Position numbers and translations under genes: made by a program
Origin: Candidatus Kapaibacterium sp.
Lineage (GTDB): Bacteria; Bacteroidota; Ignavibacteria; Kapaibacteriales; UBA961
Assembly (NCBI GenBank): GCA_023259575.1
Contig: JALRHN010000002.1
Span: forward strand, 1-33,035
DNA: 33,035 bases
Direction: 5' to 3'
Notes under the pieces: model-generated
The model's database searches: none
What the model saw: the letters and a program-made list of their open reading frames with translations, nothing else
Told to the model about the DNA's origin: nothing
In this document: piece after piece, positions 23,069 to 32,544 of the stretch
How positions within the stretch are numbered: position 1 is the stretch's first letter
Layout of the letters: each line of letters starts with the position of its first letter

Positions 23069-24838
23069 ATGAAATATCTATTTATGTATGTGGTTCTTTA
23101 TATCGGTTTGATAATACCGAATAAGAATTGCTATGCTAATTCTATGGAAAACAAAGAAAAATTCTACAATATATTATCTGATTATAAAGAGTTTTATTTA
23201 AGAACCAATCCAGAAAGCGCAACATATGATGGAGATTATCGATATAATGATAAACTGAGTGATCTTTCTGATAAAGCCGAAAATGCTAAATATGATTCTT
23301 TAAGATCATTTTTACTTGCCCTGAAATCTATTGATGAATCGTCCCTTAAAGGACAAGACAAGCTTACATATTCTTTATTCAAAGAGCAATTAGAAGAAAC
23401 AATCGAAGGGCAGAAATTTAAGTGGCATTATATGCCTTTAACGCAGCAAGACGGAATCCATATATATTTCCCTCAATTGATAGAATCTCATCCCTTCAAA
23501 AGTATCGATGATTATCATACGTATGTACAACGTCTCAAATTATTTGCTGTACAAGTAGACCAAGTAATTGAAAATATGAATCTGGGTATAAAAGCTAAAC
23601 TTGTATCTCCAGCATTTTCTATCAAACAGATTTTAGAACAAATCAAACCCTTTATTTCTCAAGATATTGATAGTCTTCCATTTAGCATTCCTTTGAAATC
23701 TCTTGATGTACTTGTACAAAAACAAGATCAAATAATGATAAAGGAGCAGGTTTTTCAAGCTTTAAAGAACTATACAATTCCAGCATATAAAAAACTACAT
23801 TCATATTTAGAAACTGAATATTTACCATATGCTAGAAATACAGATGGTATTTATAGCTTGCCAGATGGTAAAGAACGATATGCTTATGCTATAAAACAAC
23901 AAACTACTACCACATTATATCCAGATGAAATATATTCTTTAGGGTTAAAAGAAGTACAAAGAATTACAGCATTAATGGAAGAAGTTAAAAATGAATTATC
24001 ATTTGCAGGTGATCTTTCTGCATTTAATTCCTATTTATTAAGTAATGCTGCGTTTAAGTATACAGAAAAAGATAGTATGCTTAAAGATTATCGCATCATA
24101 TTATCTAAAGTAGATAAGCAATTAAAACATCTTTTTGGCAGATTACCTAAGGCCAGTTATGCTTTAAAAGAAATGGAACTTTATAGGGCAGCATCAGCAC
24201 CACAAGCATATTATTATTCTGCTCCTCTAGACCGCTCGAGGCCAGGATATTTTTATGTGAATACCTATGATTTAGCATCTAGGCCAAAACATACAATGAC
24301 AGCACTTGCATTGCATGAGGCTGTTCCTGGACATCATCTTCAGATATCCCTAGCGCAAGAATTATCAGATATGCCTTGGGTTAGAACTCAAATGGGATAC
24401 AATGCTTTTGTTGAAGGATGGGCATTATATGCAGAAAGCTTAGGATATGAAATGAACATGTATACAGATACAATTCAAAAATATGGTTCTTTAACTTTTG
24501 ATATGTGGCGAGCTTGCCGACTTGTTGTTGATGCGGGAATTCATACAGGAAAAATGTCAAGGGAACAAGGTGTTCAATTTATGATGAAACATACCGGAAA
24601 TTCAGAATTAGATACTAGATCTGAAATTGATAGATATATAGTATGGCCAGGACAAGCATTAGCATATAAAATTGGACAACTAGCAATTATTGCTTTAAGA
24701 AAAGAAGCACAAGATACACTTGGTACCAAATTCTCTTTATCCGAGTTCCATGATGCAGTACTAGAAAACGGTGCAATTCCTTTATATGTATTACAAAATC
24801 ATATTCATGAATGGATTCAAACCCAAAAAAATAAGTAG
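23069..24838 (+). CDS. Exported DUF885-family metallopeptidase-like protein
   Basis: About 589 residues. The ATG at 23069 starts a signal peptide (MKYLFMYVVLYIGLII, cleaved near YANS); a TTG ten codons upstream only lengthens the N-terminus. The body is the DUF885 helical fold. The HEAVPGHH motif (416-423) supplies two histidines and a glutamate for a zinc site, and the later FVEGWALYAESL provides the downstream Glu helix, as in DUF885 and the M3/M32-like zinc peptidases. It is therefore probably a periplasmic zinc peptidase or carboxypeptidase, but few members have been characterised. The C-terminus is normal, with DTRSEIDRYIVWPGQALAYK. RNase R starts 19 bases after its stop, so the two are probably cotranscribed. 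Confidence 0.88.
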   Translation: MKYLFMYVVLYIGLIIPNKNCYANSMENKEKFYNILSDYKEFYLRTNPESATYDGDYRYNDKLSDLSDKAENAKYDSLRSFLLALKSIDESSLKGQDKLTYSLFKEQLEETIEGQKFKWHYMPLTQQDGIHIYFPQLIESHPFKSIDDYHTYVQRLKLFAVQVDQVIENMNLGIKAKLVSPAFSIKQILEQIKPFISQDIDSLPFSIPLKSLDVLVQKQDQIMIKEQVFQALKNYTIPAYKKLHSYLETEYLPYARNTDGIYSLPDGKERYAYAIKQQTTTTLYPDEIYSLGLKEVQRITALMEEVKNELSFAGDLSAFNSYLLSNAAFKYTEKDSMLKDYRIILSKVDKQLKHLFGRLPKASYALKEMELYRAASAPQAYYYSAPLDRSRPGYFYVNTYDLASRPKHTMTALALHEAVPGHHLQISLAQELSDMPWVRTQMGYNAFVEGWALYAESLGYEMNMYTDTIQKYGSLTFDMWRACRLVVDAGIHTGKMSREQGVQFMMKHTGNSELDTRSEIDRYIVWPGQALAYKIGQLAIIALRKEAQDTLGTKFSLSEFHDAVLENGAIPLYVLQNHIHEWIQTQKNK

Positions 24839-24857
24839 GGAAATCACAGAAAAAAAC

Positions 24858-27032
24858 ATGTCAAAAAAAACTATAAAACAAACTGCTCATATTGATTCAA
24901 TCTCTGAAGCAATCCTAGCTTTATTAAAAGAACATACTCCTGCAATGCTGAAATTAAATGAAATTTCTAAAGCACTTGGAATACGATCAGATAGTACAGA
25001 ATATGATGTATTGCGCGTTACATTAAATGATTTAGACCAAAAAAAACTCATTTATAAATCTACTCGTAGACGTTTTGGAATGAGGCCTTTAGGTGAATTC
25101 AGTGCATTTAAAGGGATTTTACGTTTCGAATATAATAGGGCTACTATAGAAACAGATTCAGCAGAATTTCCAATTGTTTATGTGCGCCCACAGCATATCG
25201 GAACAGCAATGGATGGCGATTCTGTACGCGTTAAATTATTGGCTTTAAAAAAGGATAAAAAGCCATATGGTGTTGTAACTGATATCGTAAAAAGATCTGA
25301 TTTACCAATTCCTGGTACATTAGAATATGATGGTGATTTTTATTTTTTAATTCCTGATGAAGAAAAATATCTTGTCGATTTTTTAATACCAGCAAGAAAA
25401 ATAGGAAAAGCAAAAGCAGGCGATAAAGTTGTCTGTAAATTCCTAAAATGGGAAGACCCACACAAAAGTCCAGAAGCTGAAGTTATAGAAATTCTTGGTA
25501 AATCAGGAGATCCTTCTGTTGAATTTGCAGGTATAATGAAAGAATTCAATCTTCCTTTGAATTTTCCTGCAGATGTTGAACAAGAAGCAATGATGGTTGC
25601 TAAACTCCCAAGTAAATCAGAAATCTCTGATAGATTAGATTTAAGAAAATCATTGATTATTACTATAGATCCAGATGATGCTAGAGATTTTGATGATGCA
25701 TTATCATTAGAAGAATTACCAAATGGCTTAAAACGTTTAGGCGTTCATATAGCAGATGTAACTGCATATGTAAAAGAGGAATCATTATTAGATAAAGAAG
25801 CATATCGAAGGGCAACCAGTACATATCTTGTTGATAGAGTTGTGCCAATGCTTCCAGAAACTTTATCGAATGAAATTTGCTCTTTGCAACCTAATAAAGT
25901 AAGACTAGCATTTAGTGTATTTATGGATTGTGATGAACATGGAAATGTTCATGATTATTCAGTAAGCGAAACTGTAATAAAAAGTAGCAAGCGCTTTACT
26001 TATGCAGAAGCTCAATCTATTATAGATACTGGACATGGCCCCTATCATGAATTAGTACTAGAACTCTATAAACTCTCTTTAACACTAAGAGATATTCGGT
26101 ATAAAAAAGGTGGTGTAGACTTTGTAACGCAAGAAACAAAGTTTTCCTTAGATGAAGATAAATTTCCAATAGCTGCTGTTTTAAAAACAAGAACAGATGC
26201 CACATCATTAGTAGAAGAATGCATGTTATTGGCAAATCAAACTATTGCTTTACATGTAAAACACATAAGTAAAAAACATCTAAAAAAAGGTGTATTGCCT
26301 TTTATTTATCGTGTTCATGATGAACCTGATATGATGAAATTAAAAGATGTTTTACGTTTTGTTAAAGCATTGGGTGTACATGTTCCAAATGGAGTTCCAA
26401 GCTCTCGTGAATTAAATACAATTTTAGAACATGTTGCTCATTTACCCGAAAAAATGGTGATCAATCAGTTTTTATTACGTTCTATGGCCAAAGCCATTTA
26501 TGTAGAAGAAAATATTGGACATTATGGATTAGGATTTTCTGATTATACGCATTTTACTTCACCAATTAGACGTTATCCAGATGTTCTGGTTCATAGGCTG
26601 ATTAAAGAATATGCATCAGAAAGGCCAAGCGATAAAAGAATTCGCTATCTGAATGAGTATTTGATTGATGCCTCAGCCCATTGCTCTTTACAAGAAAGAC
26701 AAGCCGTCAATGCAGAAAGAGCTTCTATTCGATTAGCATCTGCACAATTAGCCAAAAGACATCTTGGCTCTAGAATCAAAGGAACTGTTACAAGTGTTAC
26801 TAGTTTTGGATTATTTGTTCTATTGTCTAGCCTTAATATCGAAGGATTATTACATATCCGTGACTTAAGTGATGATTATTATTATTTTGAAGAACAGCAA
26901 TTTCGATTGGTAGGCAAAAGAACCAAACAAGTCTTCCGTATCGGAAGCCCTGTTTATGTAGAAATAGTAAATGTTAATATAGATAAAAGACAAATAGACC
27001 TAAAATTCATTGAAGAAGAAGAAACAGAATAA
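24858..27032 (+). CDS. rnr: Ribonuclease R (RNB/S1 exoribonuclease)
   Basis: A 3'-5' exoribonuclease of about 724 residues that degrades structured RNA and damaged rRNA. The N-terminal winged helix (about 5-70, DSISEAILALLKEHTPAM) is followed by two cold-shock OB domains. The RNB catalytic domain has the metal aspartates in IDPDDARDFDDALS (near residue 270), a second cluster HIADVTAYV, and the RNA channel region FTSPIRRYPDVLVHRL. One C-terminal S1 domain (about 640-720) begins at GSRIKGTVTSVTSFGLFV. A lysine-rich tail is short or absent; it ends in EEEETE. I chose ATG at 24858 because it starts the MSKKTIKQ N-terminus; an upstream start inside the DUF885 gene is unlikely. The gene ends one base before the M61 ATG. 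Confidence 0.96.
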   Translation: MSKKTIKQTAHIDSISEAILALLKEHTPAMLKLNEISKALGIRSDSTEYDVLRVTLNDLDQKKLIYKSTRRRFGMRPLGEFSAFKGILRFEYNRATIETDSAEFPIVYVRPQHIGTAMDGDSVRVKLLALKKDKKPYGVVTDIVKRSDLPIPGTLEYDGDFYFLIPDEEKYLVDFLIPARKIGKAKAGDKVVCKFLKWEDPHKSPEAEVIEILGKSGDPSVEFAGIMKEFNLPLNFPADVEQEAMMVAKLPSKSEISDRLDLRKSLIITIDPDDARDFDDALSLEELPNGLKRLGVHIADVTAYVKEESLLDKEAYRRATSTYLVDRVVPMLPETLSNEICSLQPNKVRLAFSVFMDCDEHGNVHDYSVSETVIKSSKRFTYAEAQSIIDTGHGPYHELVLELYKLSLTLRDIRYKKGGVDFVTQETKFSLDEDKFPIAAVLKTRTDATSLVEECMLLANQTIALHVKHISKKHLKKGVLPFIYRVHDEPDMMKLKDVLRFVKALGVHVPNGVPSSRELNTILEHVAHLPEKMVINQFLLRSMAKAIYVEENIGHYGLGFSDYTHFTSPIRRYPDVLVHRLIKEYASERPSDKRIRYLNEYLIDASAHCSLQERQAVNAERASIRLASAQLAKRHLGSRIKGTVTSVTSFGLFVLLSSLNIEGLLHIRDLSDDYYYFEEQQFRLVGKRTKQVFRIGSPVYVEIVNVNIDKRQIDLKFIEEEETE

Positions 27033-27033
27033 T

Positions 27034-28908
27034 ATGTATCAATATTTATCACTAAGCAATATGTCATTATATCATATCCTTTTTTATACTTTTTTTATAT
27101 CATCAATACCAATTTTTGCAGGTACAACAGGTATAAAAGCAACTGTAAATATTAAAACCATTCATCAAGATATGGTTCACATTTCAATACTCACGCCACG
27201 TATTAACAGTGATGAAATATTATATATCATGCCTGCTTCAATACCTGGAACTTATGCCCGAATGAATTTTGGATATTTTGTAAAAAATTTTCAAGCTTAT
27301 GATAAAAAAGGAAATGCATTACCTGTTAGAAGAGAAAATGATAATGAGTTTAGGATAATAGGAGCTAAATCTCTTACACGTCTTGAATATGATATTAATG
27401 ATTCTTATGATGATAAAACATATAAACTAGATGTATTTAATCCAGCTGGTACAAATTTTCAAGTAGATACCAATATCATGATGGGACATCAAGGATTCAT
27501 TGGATATTTTGAAGGCTTGCAAAAAGTAGCTTATGAGATAAAAGTGATAAAACCTTCATTTTTTTGGGGTGCTACTTCATTACAAAAAAAGTCTGTTTCT
27601 GATACTATTGATATATTATCTGCCAAAGATTACGATGAATTAATCGATAATCCAGCAATGTATTCAAAGCCAGATTCTGTCTCGTATATGCAAGGAAAAA
27701 CCAAAATTACTGTTGCAGTGTATTCAACTGGTGGAAAAGTAACAGCACAAATGGTTGCAAAAGCATTAAAGCCAGTTACTTCAACTGTAGAAAAGTTTTT
27801 AGGTACTATGCCAGTGGATAGATATACATTTATCTTATATTTTGTAGGACAAGACAGAAGTGATTTACGCAAAAGAGAAGCATATGGTGCTTTAGAACAT
27901 AGTTATAGTTCTGTTTACTTTTTACCCGAGTCCTCAGATCCAAAATCATTAGAAGGGTGGGTTGCTCAAACTGCTGTTCATGAATTTTTACATATTCTTA
28001 TCCCTTTAAATTTACATAGCAAAGAAATTGAACATTTTGATTTTAAAGAACCTAAGATGTCTAAACATTTATGGCTTTATGAAGGAGTAACAGAATATTT
28101 TTCTGTATTAGCCCAAGCTAAAGCCGGTGAAATATCAGAAAAAACTTTACTTAATAGATTACGCAGAAAGATTATAAGTACTAAATTTATCATGCCTAAT
28201 CCAGTTTCTTTAAGCGAATTAGCACTTAATGTTATGCAAAGTGAATATCAAAAATTATATCCAGTAATTTATGAAAAAGGCGCTCTGATAGGTTTAATGC
28301 TTGATATCAAGCTAAGAGAAGTATCTGGAGGTTCTACCACTTTATTAAGTCTTATCCGTTCTTTGTCTACTAAATTTGGGCCTGCAAAACCTTTTGATGA
28401 TAGTATATTATTTTCTATCATAGAAAAAGAAACCAAGCCGGAAATCACAGATTTCTTTAGGCGTTTTGTAGACTCTACAGAAGAGATACCATATGAACAA
28501 GAATTTGCAAAAATAGGATTTGAATATGCTGCTAAAAAGAATGTACTTTCTTATAGTTTTAGTGGCATCAAACCTAATATTAATACAATGGAAGATGATG
28601 AAATGCCAGATACTTTACGCTTGTCTGTAAAAGATACTAATAATGTTCTAGGCGCTAAACAAGGTGATATAGTTGTGTCTGTTCAAGGAAAAAATATCAA
28701 CCTTGAACAAGAAGATGATGAAGCTTACCAAGCTTTATTCTCTCCACAAACTGATGATGAAGTAATTATCAATGTAATTCGTAATGGACAAAGTATTACA
28801 TTAAAAGGAAAACCGAAATCATCTGAAAAAACCGAAGAATTTTATCTTCGTGTTAATCCAATGGCAACCGAAGCTCAAAAAGCTTTTGGTGCTTCTATTT
28901 TTCATTGA
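27034..28908 (+). CDS. Exported M61-family aminopeptidase with PDZ domain
   Basis: About 624 residues. The N-terminus carries a signal peptide (LYHILFYTFFISSIPIFAG). I chose ATG at 27034, one base after the rnr stop. ATG at 27061 is an alternative, and TTG at 27010 would add a KKKK n-region and overlap rnr. An all-beta N-terminal domain precedes the M61 zinc site: HEFLH at 316-320 and the third ligand E350 in WLYEGVTEY. A PDZ domain follows near the end (about 520-610, around ALKVKDTN-like LSVKDTNNVLGAKQGDIV). This matches glycyl-type M61 aminopeptidases, which trim N-terminal Gly/Ala in the periplasm. The stop overlaps nothing; PtrB starts 19 bases after it. Confidence 0.92.
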   Translation: MYQYLSLSNMSLYHILFYTFFISSIPIFAGTTGIKATVNIKTIHQDMVHISILTPRINSDEILYIMPASIPGTYARMNFGYFVKNFQAYDKKGNALPVRRENDNEFRIIGAKSLTRLEYDINDSYDDKTYKLDVFNPAGTNFQVDTNIMMGHQGFIGYFEGLQKVAYEIKVIKPSFFWGATSLQKKSVSDTIDILSAKDYDELIDNPAMYSKPDSVSYMQGKTKITVAVYSTGGKVTAQMVAKALKPVTSTVEKFLGTMPVDRYTFILYFVGQDRSDLRKREAYGALEHSYSSVYFLPESSDPKSLEGWVAQTAVHEFLHILIPLNLHSKEIEHFDFKEPKMSKHLWLYEGVTEYFSVLAQAKAGEISEKTLLNRLRRKIISTKFIMPNPVSLSELALNVMQSEYQKLYPVIYEKGALIGLMLDIKLREVSGGSTTLLSLIRSLSTKFGPAKPFDDSILFSIIEKETKPEITDFFRRFVDSTEEIPYEQEFAKIGFEYAAKKNVLSYSFSGIKPNINTMEDDEMPDTLRLSVKDTNNVLGAKQGDIVVSVQGKNINLEQEDDEAYQALFSPQTDDEVIINVIRNGQSITLKGKPKSSEKTEEFYLRVNPMATEAQKAFGASIFH

Positions 28909-28927
28909 TTGTCCATATTTATTTGTT

Positions 28928-30961
28928 ATGATACAGCAGCCTACTCCAAGAAAAACTGATTTTAGTACAATTGTTCATGGTTATGCCCTGGCAGATCCAT
29001 ATCATTGGTTAAAGCAGAAAGATACTCAAGAAGTATTAGATTATTTGCATGCAGAGAATGCATATATGAAACAGTATATGAGCTCTACAGAACAGTTACA
29101 AGAGCAATTGTATGCAGAAATGAGAGGGCGTATTAAAGAACAAGATAGCACTGTACCAGAAAAATCAGGTGAATATCTGTATTATTCTCGTACCGAAGAA
29201 GGTAAACAATATCGAATTTTCTGCAGAAAAAAAGATATCAGCGATTCACAAGAAGAAGTAATTTTAGATGCAAATCAATTAGCAGAAGGACATCCCTATT
29301 TTGTTCTAGGAAATCTAAAATGGAGTCCAAATCATCGCTTTATAGCTTATTCTTGCGATATGAATGGCTCTGAACATTTTTCGATTTATGTAAAAGATCT
29401 TTCTAATGGTACTATTCATCCTGAAGTTCTACATGGTGCAGATACTTCTATAGAATGGTTTCAGGATTCTCATACTTTTCTGTATTTATCTTTAGATTCT
29501 ACAAGAAGAGCATATAAAGTATTTAGACATCACTTAGGAACAGAACAAGAAACTGATGCATTATTGATTCATGAAACTGATGAAGCTTTTTTTCTTGGTT
29601 TGGATTCTTCCAGAGATGGAGCATATTTATTTGCAGATGCTTCAAGCAAAACTACTTCGGAAGTATGGATGATGTCTGCTAATGATACAAATACAGAATT
29701 TTTTAGCATTATGGGTAGAACCCATAATCATGAATATTCTGTTACTTCATTTGGCTCTGCTTTATATATTCTAAGTAATGATCAAGCCACAAATTTTCGC
29801 TTAATGGTTGCCAATATTCAAACTCCTTCCGTGTGGACAGAGTTTATTCCGCATCGCCCTGAAACACGATTACAATGGGTATTTCCTTATGCTACATATA
29901 TCATTATTGGCGAAAGAACTGCTGGCATAACAGGAATGCGTATTCAGAGTATTTCAGATATTCAAGATTTCCATTATCCAGATTTTCCAGAACCTGTTTA
30001 TGAAATCTATCCTGGTAAAAATTATGAACCTGATTCTGAAACATTTCGGATTCATTATAGTTCTCCAATAACACCTCCATCAGTTTATAATTATCATGTT
30101 TCACATAAACATTTAGAATTGTTAAAAAGGGACACAATTAAAGGTGATTATAATCCTGAAGACTATATTACCGAGCGTCATTATGCAGAAGTAGAACATG
30201 GAGTCAAAGTTCCATTAACAATTACACGGAAAAGGAATTGTGTTTTAAATGGTCAATCACCTGCATTTATGATTGGTTATGGTTCTTATGGTTTTTCTCT
30301 GCCTCCCTCTTTTTCTTCTTCTATTATTAGCTTAATGAATAGAGGTTTTATCTGCGTCAAAGCCCATATTAGAGGTGGAGGAGATATGGGAGAACAATGG
30401 TATTTAGATGGAAAATTGAAACATAAAAAAAATACATTTACAGATTTTATCGCTTGTGCTGAATATCTAATCAATAATAAATTTACTTCTGCAGATAGAT
30501 TAGCAGTGCAGGGCGGAAGCGCCGGAGGATTGCTTATGGGTGCAATCGCTAATATGCGTCCAGATTTATTTGCATGTATTGTTGCAAGTGTACCATTTGT
30601 AGATTTAATGAATACTATGTTAGATAGTACATTGCCACTTACAATTGCTGAATACGAAGAATGGGGAAATCCACATCAACAAGAAGATTTTGAATATATG
30701 CTAAGTTATTCTCCTTATGACAATATATCTCATCAATCATATCCTCATATACTTGCTATAGCCGGATATCATGATCAAAGAGTTTCATATTGGGAACCTG
30801 CAAAATGGATTGCTAAATTGAGAGATTTTTCTACTAGTGAATCTGCTATTTTACTGTATACTAAGTTTTCTGCAGGACATTTTGGTGCATCAGGAAGATT
30901 CGATTATCTTAAAGAATTAGCATTGGAATATGCTTTTATCTTAAAACATATACCAAACTGA
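28928..30961 (+). CDS. ptrB: Oligopeptidase B (S9A prolyl-oligopeptidase family)
   Basis: About 677 residues, the usual length. An N-terminal helical segment (DPYHWL) leads into a seven-bladed beta-propeller (about 70-410, YYSRTEEGKQYRIFCRKK), followed by the alpha/beta-hydrolase domain. The catalytic triad is Ser531 in GGSAGG, Asp616 in GYHDQRV and His651 in AGHFGASG. Oligopeptidase B cleaves short peptides after Lys/Arg; the propeller pattern and the MGEQWYLDGKLKHKKNTF stretch favour it over prolyl oligopeptidase. ATG at 28928 begins the expected MIQQPTPRK N-terminus with no signal peptide. A GTG at 28850 would prepend a hydrophobic stretch, but that lies in another frame of the M61 gene and is probably fortuitous. 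It is the last of the peptidase run. Confidence 0.95.
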   Translation: MIQQPTPRKTDFSTIVHGYALADPYHWLKQKDTQEVLDYLHAENAYMKQYMSSTEQLQEQLYAEMRGRIKEQDSTVPEKSGEYLYYSRTEEGKQYRIFCRKKDISDSQEEVILDANQLAEGHPYFVLGNLKWSPNHRFIAYSCDMNGSEHFSIYVKDLSNGTIHPEVLHGADTSIEWFQDSHTFLYLSLDSTRRAYKVFRHHLGTEQETDALLIHETDEAFFLGLDSSRDGAYLFADASSKTTSEVWMMSANDTNTEFFSIMGRTHNHEYSVTSFGSALYILSNDQATNFRLMVANIQTPSVWTEFIPHRPETRLQWVFPYATYIIIGERTAGITGMRIQSISDIQDFHYPDFPEPVYEIYPGKNYEPDSETFRIHYSSPITPPSVYNYHVSHKHLELLKRDTIKGDYNPEDYITERHYAEVEHGVKVPLTITRKRNCVLNGQSPAFMIGYGSYGFSLPPSFSSSIISLMNRGFICVKAHIRGGGDMGEQWYLDGKLKHKKNTFTDFIACAEYLINNKFTSADRLAVQGGSAGGLLMGAIANMRPDLFACIVASVPFVDLMNTMLDSTLPLTIAEYEEWGNPHQQEDFEYMLSYSPYDNISHQSYPHILAIAGYHDQRVSYWEPAKWIAKLRDFSTSESAILLYTKFSAGHFGASGRFDYLKELALEYAFILKHIPN

Positions 30962-30981
30962 TAAAAATAGAAAGGTTAACT

Positions 30982-31446
30982 ATGAATGAACAACAAAGTC
31001 ATGAGTATTCCTATAATGTCGATTTTTATTGGAAAGCACTTGCTATGTATGGCATTGCATTGCTTGTTTATGCTGCTTTAAAGGGTACTATCGATGAAAG
31101 TCGATTCTCGCTGGTTCTTACAGATCCAATTGTTATTCTATTAGGAATATTTGTGATTGGCTCTTCTATTGCCCTATTAATTAATAGAAATGCACATAGA
31201 ACTGTTATCATTGGTGATAATTTTATTGCTTTCAGAAATCGTTTTAGAGAACGTATTTTTACTACAGATTCTATAGTGTCTATTGTTCTTGGAAAAGAAA
31301 GACGTTTTAAAACTGGTGCACTAAAAGTTGTAAAAATTTATGTAAAAAATAAAAGAAGACCATTGCGTTTAAGGCCTTCTCTTTTCGAAAATGAACAACA
31401 ACTCTTAGCAGATTTATACCGTCTTAATACTTTAATACAATCATAA
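30982..31446 (+). CDS. Two-helix membrane protein with PH-like C-terminal domain, unknown
   Basis: A 154-residue protein. Two membrane helices (about 18-36 and 46-66) are joined by a short loop (GTIDESRFSLVLTDP) and followed by a cytoplasmic beta-rich region from HRTVIIGDNFIAFRNRF. The 'vi+ ddyI.frn.f+e+...' pattern resembles bacterial pleckstrin-homology (bPH/YdbS-like) domains attached to membrane helices, but I recognise no specific family. A clear Shine-Dalgarno AAAGG lies about seven bases before the ATG, unusual here. The stop is two bases before the next gene's ATG, so it forms a pair with 31449-32066 and perhaps a three-gene unit with 32104-32544. Confidence 0.7.
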   Translation: MNEQQSHEYSYNVDFYWKALAMYGIALLVYAALKGTIDESRFSLVLTDPIVILLGIFVIGSSIALLINRNAHRTVIIGDNFIAFRNRFRERIFTTDSIVSIVLGKERRFKTGALKVVKIYVKNKRRPLRLRPSLFENEQQLLADLYRLNTLIQS

Positions 31447-31448
31447 CC

Positions 31449-32066
31449 ATGATACAATCTGGTGTTATAATAACAAGTTTAGCATTCATTTTTGCTTATA
31501 CTTCTGGTTTTGCAAAAACAAGTTCAAATGCAGCCAAGATTCATACATCTATTGTATCATATACCAAAAGCCTTCAAAATCATATTAAAGATGCTTATGT
31601 TTTTCTTAATATCATTGGCAATGAAGAAGAAAAAGCTTTTGTTAAAACTTCAATCACTGGCGAGTTAATTTCACAGTTTAATGCCTCAATTATTACCGAT
31701 TCTCCAAATAGCGAAGATGCAACAGTTCTTACTGTACAATTATTAGAAATTGGGACTCGATATTCGAATTATGATGAATCTTCAGATTCATTAAAAAGAG
31801 AAATAGTTTTTACGTGTAATACTACGATAAGTAAAGGGAAAGATTCAAAAAAAAACATTATAGTTTTACCGCAGTTTCAACAATCAGACATAGATATTAT
31901 CTCTAAATCAGAAATAGACGAAATACAATTACCGGGTTTTACATTTTGCAAAGGAACTATACCGCAATCAAAGGAAACATTTTTAAGCGATATAGTGCAA
32001 CCAATAGTATATATAAGTACAGCAATATTAAGTACTTATCTTTTGTTTAGTGTCCGTTCTAAATAA
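31449..32066 (+). CDS. Signal-peptide protein with C-terminal membrane anchor, unknown
   Basis: A 205-residue protein with no recognised family. The N-terminus has a signal-like hydrophobic stretch (VIITSLAFIFAYTSGFA). The middle has a beta-rich domain with repeating VLTVQLLEIGTRY and REIVFTCNTTISKG segments, and a second hydrophobic helix (about 183-199, IVYISTAILSTYLLFSV) ends in basic RSK. That suggests a periplasmic domain anchored at the C-terminus, with the N-terminal helix either cleaved or retained. The CNTT and Cys-containing FTFCKG segments could form a disulphide. It is two bases downstream of the PH-like membrane gene, so the two are probably translationally coupled. Confidence 0.65.
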   Translation: MIQSGVIITSLAFIFAYTSGFAKTSSNAAKIHTSIVSYTKSLQNHIKDAYVFLNIIGNEEEKAFVKTSITGELISQFNASIITDSPNSEDATVLTVQLLEIGTRYSNYDESSDSLKREIVFTCNTTISKGKDSKKNIIVLPQFQQSDIDIISKSEIDEIQLPGFTFCKGTIPQSKETFLSDIVQPIVYISTAILSTYLLFSVRSK

Positions 32067-32103
32067 GAATACATATAATTTTTAACTATTATTCTCTTAC
32101 TTT

Positions 32104-32544
32104 ATGATAAAGTATCTAATATGCTTGATTGTAATAATGGCTTGTTCCGTTTTACATGCTCAGAATATCCAAGATTTTAAAACAAAGAACTCTGCAAATC
32201 AAAAAGAAAGGACTGCTATGTTAGATTTGCTGAGAGCTAAAATGAAAAAATCGTTAAAAATTGATTTTTCTTATGTTGTAGAACATTTTAAAGTATCATC
32301 ACATTATGCATGGATGCAAGGAACTGCCCAGAGAAAAGATGGAAAACCATTAGAATTAAATCCAGATTTGGATCTCGATTGTTGTATGGTTACTTGTTTA
32401 TTTAAAAAAGTACGCGGTTCTTGGCAAATAGAAGAAGAAGGATATTTTGGTACAGATGTTTGGTATGAAGGAATTGGAGATAGATATCCAGATGCTCCTC
32501 AGGGAATTTTTCCTTCTTATGAAATATATTATAATGGGAATTAA
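32104..32544 (+). CDS. Small secreted protein, unknown function
   Basis: A 146-residue protein with a good signal peptide (MIKYLICLIVIMACSVLHA, cut after AQ). The mature part is about 125 residues: a charged helical start (KTKNSANQKERTAMLDLLRAKMKK), then FSYVVEHFKVSSHYAWMQGTAQ and WQIEEEGYFG, a Cys-Cys pair in LDCCMVTC, and an acidic, aromatic end. The AWMxGxA and WxIEExG pattern recalls NTF2/DUF4019-like secreted folds but is not decisive. It begins 37 bases after the previous gene, probably in the same transcript. Its stop overlaps the convergent aldehyde dehydrogenase stop by three bases. Confidence 0.6.
   Translation: MIKYLICLIVIMACSVLHAQNIQDFKTKNSANQKERTAMLDLLRAKMKKSLKIDFSYVVEHFKVSSHYAWMQGTAQRKDGKPLELNPDLDLDCCMVTCLFKKVRGSWQIEEEGYFGTDVWYEGIGDRYPDAPQGIFPSYEIYYNGN

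Noticed and set aside
28850..28927. GTG-start hydrophobic extension of oligopeptidase B as a signal peptide
   Set aside because: It lies in another frame of the M61 gene; conserved S9A homology begins right after ATG 28928 and oligopeptidase B is usually cytoplasmic. Not fully excluded.
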